A DNA stretch of 64,000 bases from JBBREP01 sp036501845 (GTDB lineage: Bacteria; Actinomycetota; Acidimicrobiia; IMCC26256; PALSA-610), in contig DASXZO010000040.1 of the NCBI GenBank assembly GCA_036501845.1, forward strand, positions 62,001-126,000, read 5' to 3'. Shown here piece by piece: positions 60,277-64,000 of the stretch (position 1 is its first letter; each line of letters opens with the position of its first letter). The position numbers and the translations under genes are program-made. The notes beneath the pieces are model-generated. The model saw only the letters and a list, made by a program, of their open reading frames with translations, did not search any database and was not told the origin of the DNA.

Positions 60277-62343
60277 GTGACCAACGGAGCCACATTGTTC
60301 GACGAGCGCGACACCATCACCGAACGCCGCGTTGCCGACGCAGCCTCGAGTGATCCCGACGCGCTGTTGCGCGGGCTCGACGAGAGTCAGCGCGCGGCCG
60401 TGATCCACGAGTCGGAGTTGCTCGCGGTGTCGGCTCCAGCCGGCTCGGGCAAGACGCGCACGCTCACGCGACGGATTGCGTGGCGCTGCGCCACTGGCCG
60501 AGCGTCGGCACCGCGCGTGCTTGCCGTCACCTTCACCCGCAAGGCCGCCGGCGAGCTTCGCTCGCGCCTCGCCGGCCCGCTCGGCTGCGGCGAAGTCACC
60601 GCGGGAACGTTCCACTCGATCGCGCTGGCACAGTTGCGGCGCCGGGCCAGCGACCGCGGCAAGCCGTTCCCTGGCATCGTCGACCGCAAGGCGCAGTTGC
60701 TCGTGCCGGTGCTCGGGCTCGGGAAGGGCCCGGCGGCCACGGTCGCACTTCGCGAGCTCGCCGCCGAGATCGAATGGGCCAAGGCACGCGCGCTCACCGC
60801 CGACGCGTACGCCGCCGCGGCCGAGAGTGCGCAACGTCCGCTCCCCCGCCCTGCGGCCGAGATCGCCGACATCTACGCGCGGTACGAGAAAGCAAAACGC
60901 GCCAAGCAGCTCATCGACCTCGACGACGTGCTGTGGTGGTGCGCCGACACCTTCGAGCAGGATGCCGACTTCGCCGCCGGGCAACGCTTCCGTTTCCGGC
61001 ATCTCTACGTCGACGAGTTCCAGGACATCACCCCGGCGCAGCTGCGAGTGCTGCGCGGCTGGCTGGGAACGCGCCGCGATCTCACGGCAGTGGGCGACGA
61101 CGCGCAGGCCATCTACGGCTTCGCGGGTGCGCAGCCCCATGCCCTCGATCGCTTCGAACGGCTCTTCCCGGGCGCGGCGCTGCTGCGGTTGTCCACGAAC
61201 TACCGGTCGACACAGCCGATCGTCGTCGCCGCCGACACCGTGCTCGGCGGCGCCACCGCGCAACAGCGCCCCACGCCACGCGCGGCGCGTACCGACGGCG
61301 CATGGCCCACGGTGCGCGCCTACGACTACGAGCGCGGCGAGGCGCGGGGCGTCGCCACGGCGCTGCGCGCCGCGCACAATCAGGGCGTCGCATGGCGAGC
61401 GATGGCCGTGCTCTACCGCACCAACGCACAGTCCGCAGAGTTCGAAACCGTGCTCGACAATGCAGGCATCCCTTTTCGCGTACGAGGCTCGAGCCGCTTC
61501 CTCGAGCGCCCTGAGGTGCGCGCGGTGCTCGACGACCTCCGCAAGATCGATCGGTCGGGCCGCCGACCACTGCGCGACCAGATCGACGACATCGCCGCGC
61601 TCACGGCTGAGCTCAACGGCGAACAACGCGAGCACGTCGAAGCCGTCGTGCAGCTCGCACGCGAGTTCGTCGCCATGGACGGCGGCCAGGGCACGGTCGC
61701 CGGGTTCATGGCGTGGCTCAACACATCCACGCGTGGCGAAGGCCCGGTGAGCGGCGACGCGGTGGAGCTGAGCTCCTTCCACGCGGCCAAGGGTCTCGAA
61801 TGGGATGTGGTGTTCGTAGTCGGCGTCGAGCAGGGGCTCGTGCCGATCAGCTACGCCCGCACCACCGAGGCGCGGTCCGAGGAGCAGCGGCTGCTGCACG
61901 TGGCGCTCTCGCGCGCGGCCACCGAGTTGCACGTGTCGTGGGCCCGCATGCGTGGTCGGCCGCGCAAGCCGTCGCCGTGGCTCGGCGACCTCGAAGAGTG
62001 CATCGCCACGCAGGGCGCGCCGAGCCGGCGTATGCAGGAACGCAACGATCCCAAGGCCAACGTCGCGCGCGCCAAGGCCACGCTCGCGGCGCACGCCAAT
62101 GGTGCGCGTGCCGACGCCGCGGTGCTCGACGCACTGAAGACGTGGCGCCGCAACCTCGCACGCGCCCACGACATCCCGGCCTTCACGATCTTCAACGACG
62201 CCACACTGATCGAGATCGCCACCTTGCTGCCGAAGAACCGCACCTCGTTGCTCGACGTGCGCGGCGTCGGCCCCGCCAAGATCGAGCGCTACGCAAAGGA
62301 GGTGCTCGAGATCGTGGGGAGCGGAGGCGCGACGGCCTCATGA
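60277..62343 (+). CDS. uvrD2: UvrD-like superfamily 1 helicase with HRDC domain (UvrD2-like)
   Basis: A 688-residue 3'-5' DNA helicase. Motifs: I APAGSGKTRTLTRRIAW, Ia TFTRKAAGEL, II LYVDEFQDITPAQ, III VGDDAQAIYGFAGA, IV LLRLSTNYRSTQ, V ELSSFHAAKGLEWDVVFVVG, VI EEQRLLHVALSRAATEL. The last ~70 residues are an HRDC domain (LKTWRRNLARAHDIPAFTIF, LLDVRGVGPAKIERYAKEVL). Helicase plus HRDC matches mycobacterial UvrD2, but the tetracysteine segment of that protein was not seen. The GTG at 60277 is chosen because the upstream frame covers the candidate RNA. It probably acts in DNA repair. Confidence 0.93.
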   Translation: MTNGATLFDERDTITERRVADAASSDPDALLRGLDESQRAAVIHESELLAVSAPAGSGKTRTLTRRIAWRCATGRASAPRVLAVTFTRKAAGELRSRLAGPLGCGEVTAGTFHSIALAQLRRRASDRGKPFPGIVDRKAQLLVPVLGLGKGPAATVALRELAAEIEWAKARALTADAYAAAAESAQRPLPRPAAEIADIYARYEKAKRAKQLIDLDDVLWWCADTFEQDADFAAGQRFRFRHLYVDEFQDITPAQLRVLRGWLGTRRDLTAVGDDAQAIYGFAGAQPHALDRFERLFPGAALLRLSTNYRSTQPIVVAADTVLGGATAQQRPTPRAARTDGAWPTVRAYDYERGEARGVATALRAAHNQGVAWRAMAVLYRTNAQSAEFETVLDNAGIPFRVRGSSRFLERPEVRAVLDDLRKIDRSGRRPLRDQIDDIAALTAELNGEQREHVEAVVQLAREFVAMDGGQGTVAGFMAWLNTSTRGEGPVSGDAVELSSFHAAKGLEWDVVFVVGVEQGLVPISYARTTEARSEEQRLLHVALSRAATELHVSWARMRGRPRKPSPWLGDLEECIATQGAPSRRMQERNDPKANVARAKATLAAHANGARADAAVLDALKTWRRNLARAHDIPAFTIFNDATLIEIATLLPKNRTSLLDVRGVGPAKIERYAKEVLEIVGSGGATAS

Positions 62344-62369
62344 TCGGATCGCACGCGTAGGGTCGGCAT

Positions 62370-63737
62370 GTGCACCACTTCGACGACACCACCGAGGATC
62401 TCGCTCGTCGTGTCTTCGAATACACCGCGGAACGGCTGCACCTCGATCCGGTGCCGCTCGATCACGGTGTCTCGCCATCGCGCCTCGACGCCGACGCGCC
62501 GTCGCTGATCGACGAGCACGGTCATTCGCCGGCCGAGGTGATGGACCAGTTCGTGAACGTGCTGGCGCCGGCGGTGATCTCCAGCGACAGCCCGCGCTTC
62601 TTGTCGTTCATCCCGGCCGCGCCCACCAAGGCGTCACTGCTGTTCGACATGGTGGTGTCGTGCTCGTCGTTGTCGGGGATCTCGTGGCTCGAGGCCGCTG
62701 GTGCGGTGCACGCCGAGAACCAGGTGTTGCGGTTCCTGGCCGACCTCGCAGGGCTGCCCGAGGGCGCGGGCGGATGCTTCGTGTCTGGTGGTTCGGCGGC
62801 CAACCTGTCGGCGCTGGTGACGGCACGCGATACGGCGCGTCGTGCACGCGGCCGCGTCGGCGGCGCCGCGCCGGGGCGGCGCGGACGTATTGCGGCGAGC
62901 GAGCAGGCGCACTCGTCGGTGAAGAACACCGCGAACATCATCGACGCCGACATCCTCGCGGTTCCCACCGGAGCCGACGACCGGCTCACCGGCGGCGCGC
63001 TGCGTGCCGCGCTCGAGCGCGATCCCGATCCCGAGTCGGTGTTCGCGATCGTCGCTACGGGTGGCACCACGAACGCCGGCATCGTCGACGATCTGCGCGG
63101 CGTGGGCGATGTCGCTCGTGACCGCGGTATCTGGTTCCACGCCGACTGCGCATACGGCGGCGCCGCGCTGCTCGCGCCGAGTGTGCGGACACGCTTCGAC
63201 GGCATCGAACTCGTCGACTCGTTCGTGGTCGATCCGCACAAGTTCCTGTTCGCGCCGTTCGACTCGGCCGCGCTCCTCTACCGCACGCCGGAACTCGCCC
63301 GCGCCGTGCATACGCAGGACGCGTCGTACCTCGACGTGATCCACGACCGCGAGGAATGGAACCCCACCGATTACGCCTACCACCTCACCCGTCGCGCCCG
63401 CGGCCTGCCGTTGTGGTGCTCGCTCGCAGTGCACGGTTGGGGCGCGTATCGAGACGCGATCGAGCAGGTGCTGGCGACCACACGTGCGGCGGCAGCCCGC
63501 ATCGACGCCGCGCCGCACGTGGAGCTCGTGCGCGAGCCCGAGCTCACCGTGGTGCTGTTCCGGCGGCTCGGTTGGGACGACGCGCGTTACGAGCAATGGT
63601 CGGCACAATTGCTCGCCGACCAGATCGCGTTCGTCACACCGTCGAAATGGCGCGGCGCCACGGTCGCGCGCCTCGCGTTCCTGCACCCCGACACACCCAT
63701 CGAGCTCGTCGACGAGATCCTCGCCTCGATGGAGTGA
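62370..63737 (+). CDS. pyridoxal-phosphate-dependent amino acid decarboxylase (group II)
   Basis: A 455-residue fold-type I PLP enzyme of the aromatic-L-amino-acid / glutamate decarboxylase family. Landmarks are SFIPAAPTKASLLFDM, FVSGGSAANLSALVTARDTA, the ring-stacking H181 (SEQAHSSV), IVATGGTTNAGIVDDL, D259 and HADCAYGG, and PLP lysine K291 (VDPHKFLFAPFD). The substrate is unclear, as members act on aromatic amino acids, glutamate or cysteine sulfinate. The GTG at 62370 has TAGGGT six bases upstream and no ribosome binding site, suggesting leaderless expression. Confidence 0.92.
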   Translation: MHHFDDTTEDLARRVFEYTAERLHLDPVPLDHGVSPSRLDADAPSLIDEHGHSPAEVMDQFVNVLAPAVISSDSPRFLSFIPAAPTKASLLFDMVVSCSSLSGISWLEAAGAVHAENQVLRFLADLAGLPEGAGGCFVSGGSAANLSALVTARDTARRARGRVGGAAPGRRGRIAASEQAHSSVKNTANIIDADILAVPTGADDRLTGGALRAALERDPDPESVFAIVATGGTTNAGIVDDLRGVGDVARDRGIWFHADCAYGGAALLAPSVRTRFDGIELVDSFVVDPHKFLFAPFDSAALLYRTPELARAVHTQDASYLDVIHDREEWNPTDYAYHLTRRARGLPLWCSLAVHGWGAYRDAIEQVLATTRAAAARIDAAPHVELVREPELTVVLFRRLGWDDARYEQWSAQLLADQIAFVTPSKWRGATVARLAFLHPDTPIELVDEILASME

Positions 63738-63748
63738 CGGTCGCGCCG

Positions 63749-63765
63749 ACCGGTGCTCCACCGGT
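63749..63765. terminator. short hairpin between convergent genes
   Basis: ACCGGT / ACCGGT with a five-base loop (63749-63765) lies between the decarboxylase stop and the end of the convergent nuclease gene. The stem is short and without a T run, so the call is weak. Confidence 0.35.
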
Positions 63766-64000
63766 TCAGCACGCGCCCCACAGGCCGCGGTGGGCGCGTT
63801 CGGCGTCGAGTTCGGCGGCGAGCATCGCCCGCGCGTGCACGCCGTTCGGCGGGATGATGAGCAGCCGGCCGTAGCCGAGGCGGAGCAGCACGTCGTCGAA
63901 GCGTTGCCCGTCGAGGTAGATGTACGCGAGCAGGCGCCCGTACTTGTCGCGCGTCACCTGATCGAGTTCGAGTCGGACCGTGCGGCCGACGAGTGCGTGC
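63766..64000 (-). CDS. staphylococcal-nuclease-like (thermonuclease) protein, C-terminal part
   Basis: The last ~78 residues of a TNase-type nuclease whose N-terminus lies beyond the window. Visible are VRLELDQVTRDKYGRLLAYI, DGQRFDDVLLRLGYGRLL, IIPPNGVHARAMLAAE and AHRGLW, the usual final two-thirds of the OB-fold nuclease, with the DKYGR catalytic segment (the RDKYGR pattern of TNases). Whether it is exported cannot be judged without the start. It is convergent with the decarboxylase. Confidence 0.85.
   Translation of the reverse strand, partial: HALVGRTVRLELDQVTRDKYGRLLAYIYLDGQRFDDVLLRLGYGRLLIIPPNGVHARAMLAAELDAERAHRGLWGAC

Overview
The window is a GC-rich, gene-dense piece of an actinobacterial chromosome. 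The evidence is the block order whiG-type sigma factor / M23 protein / rpsB-tsf-pyrH-frr-cdsA, the DUF2469-rplS-trmD-rimM-KH-rpsP-ffh block, frequent GTG and TTG starts, two LLM (F420-type) oxidoreductases and a GTP-dependent PEP carboxykinase. The overall mix (secreted PD40/PQQ propellers, solitary AbiEi-type proteins, HELTH peptidase) suggests Acidimicrobiia or a relative. That class placement is inference; the actinobacterial placement is well supported.

Layout. 1-9270: dxr (cut by the window edge) and the translation/lipid cluster cdsA, frr, pyrH, tsf, rpsB on the minus strand, with two secreted or anchored proteins inserted on the plus strand between dxr and cdsA. 9271-14771: sigma factor, XerC/D recombinase, then comM, dprA and two small genes on the plus strand. 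14784-21458: yraN, DUF2469, a PQQ-propeller lipoprotein, and the rplS-trmD-rimM-khpA-rpsP-ffh block on the minus strand. 21513-23046: a hipBA cassette with twin palindromic operators. 23078-32337: ftsY, an MscS channel, smc, a MutM homologue lacking catalytic residues, rnc, an acyl-carrier-like protein lacking its serine, plsX, rpmF and a DUF177 protein. 32611-41656: membrane metallopeptidase, DivIVA-like protein, coaD, rsmD, recG, an AbiEi/endonuclease-like gene between two copies of a palindrome, a FakA-like DAK2 protein, rpmB and a cold-shock-like gene. 41822-51491: pckG, a lone AsnC/RAM domain, acyl-CoA synthetase, ATPase-like and PAC2 proteins, two LLM oxidoreductases, a dienelactone hydrolase and an acetyltransferase. 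51509-57969: galT, two GHMP sugar kinases, a membrane protein and a formylglycine-type sulfatase. 58067-64000: HIT protein, PH-SHOCT membrane protein, YgjP-type peptidase, a probable structured RNA, a UvrD-type helicase with HRDC domain, a PLP decarboxylase and a partial staphylococcal-type nuclease.

How it works together. Most of the first 41 kb is core machinery: ribosomal proteins and their maturation factors, co-translational targeting (Ffh, FtsY), chromosome handling (SMC, XerC/D, RecG), and precursor supply for lipids, isoprenoids and CoA (CdsA, PlsX, Dxr, CoaD). Stops and starts often overlap by 1, 4 or 8 bases, so translational coupling is widespread. The last 23 kb is more metabolic (gluconeogenesis, galactose and sulfated-compound use, F420-type redox).

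The most unusual item is 59970-60190. It holds seven potential hairpins, five closed by GNRA tetraloops, behind a sigma70-like promoter, and it matches no RNA family I can recognise. Other points of note are dispersed GC-rich repeats that abut or supply ribosome binding sites, and three degenerate enzymes (M23, MutM, ACP) sitting in conserved positions. No tRNA, rRNA, CRISPR array, insertion sequence or prophage was recognised.
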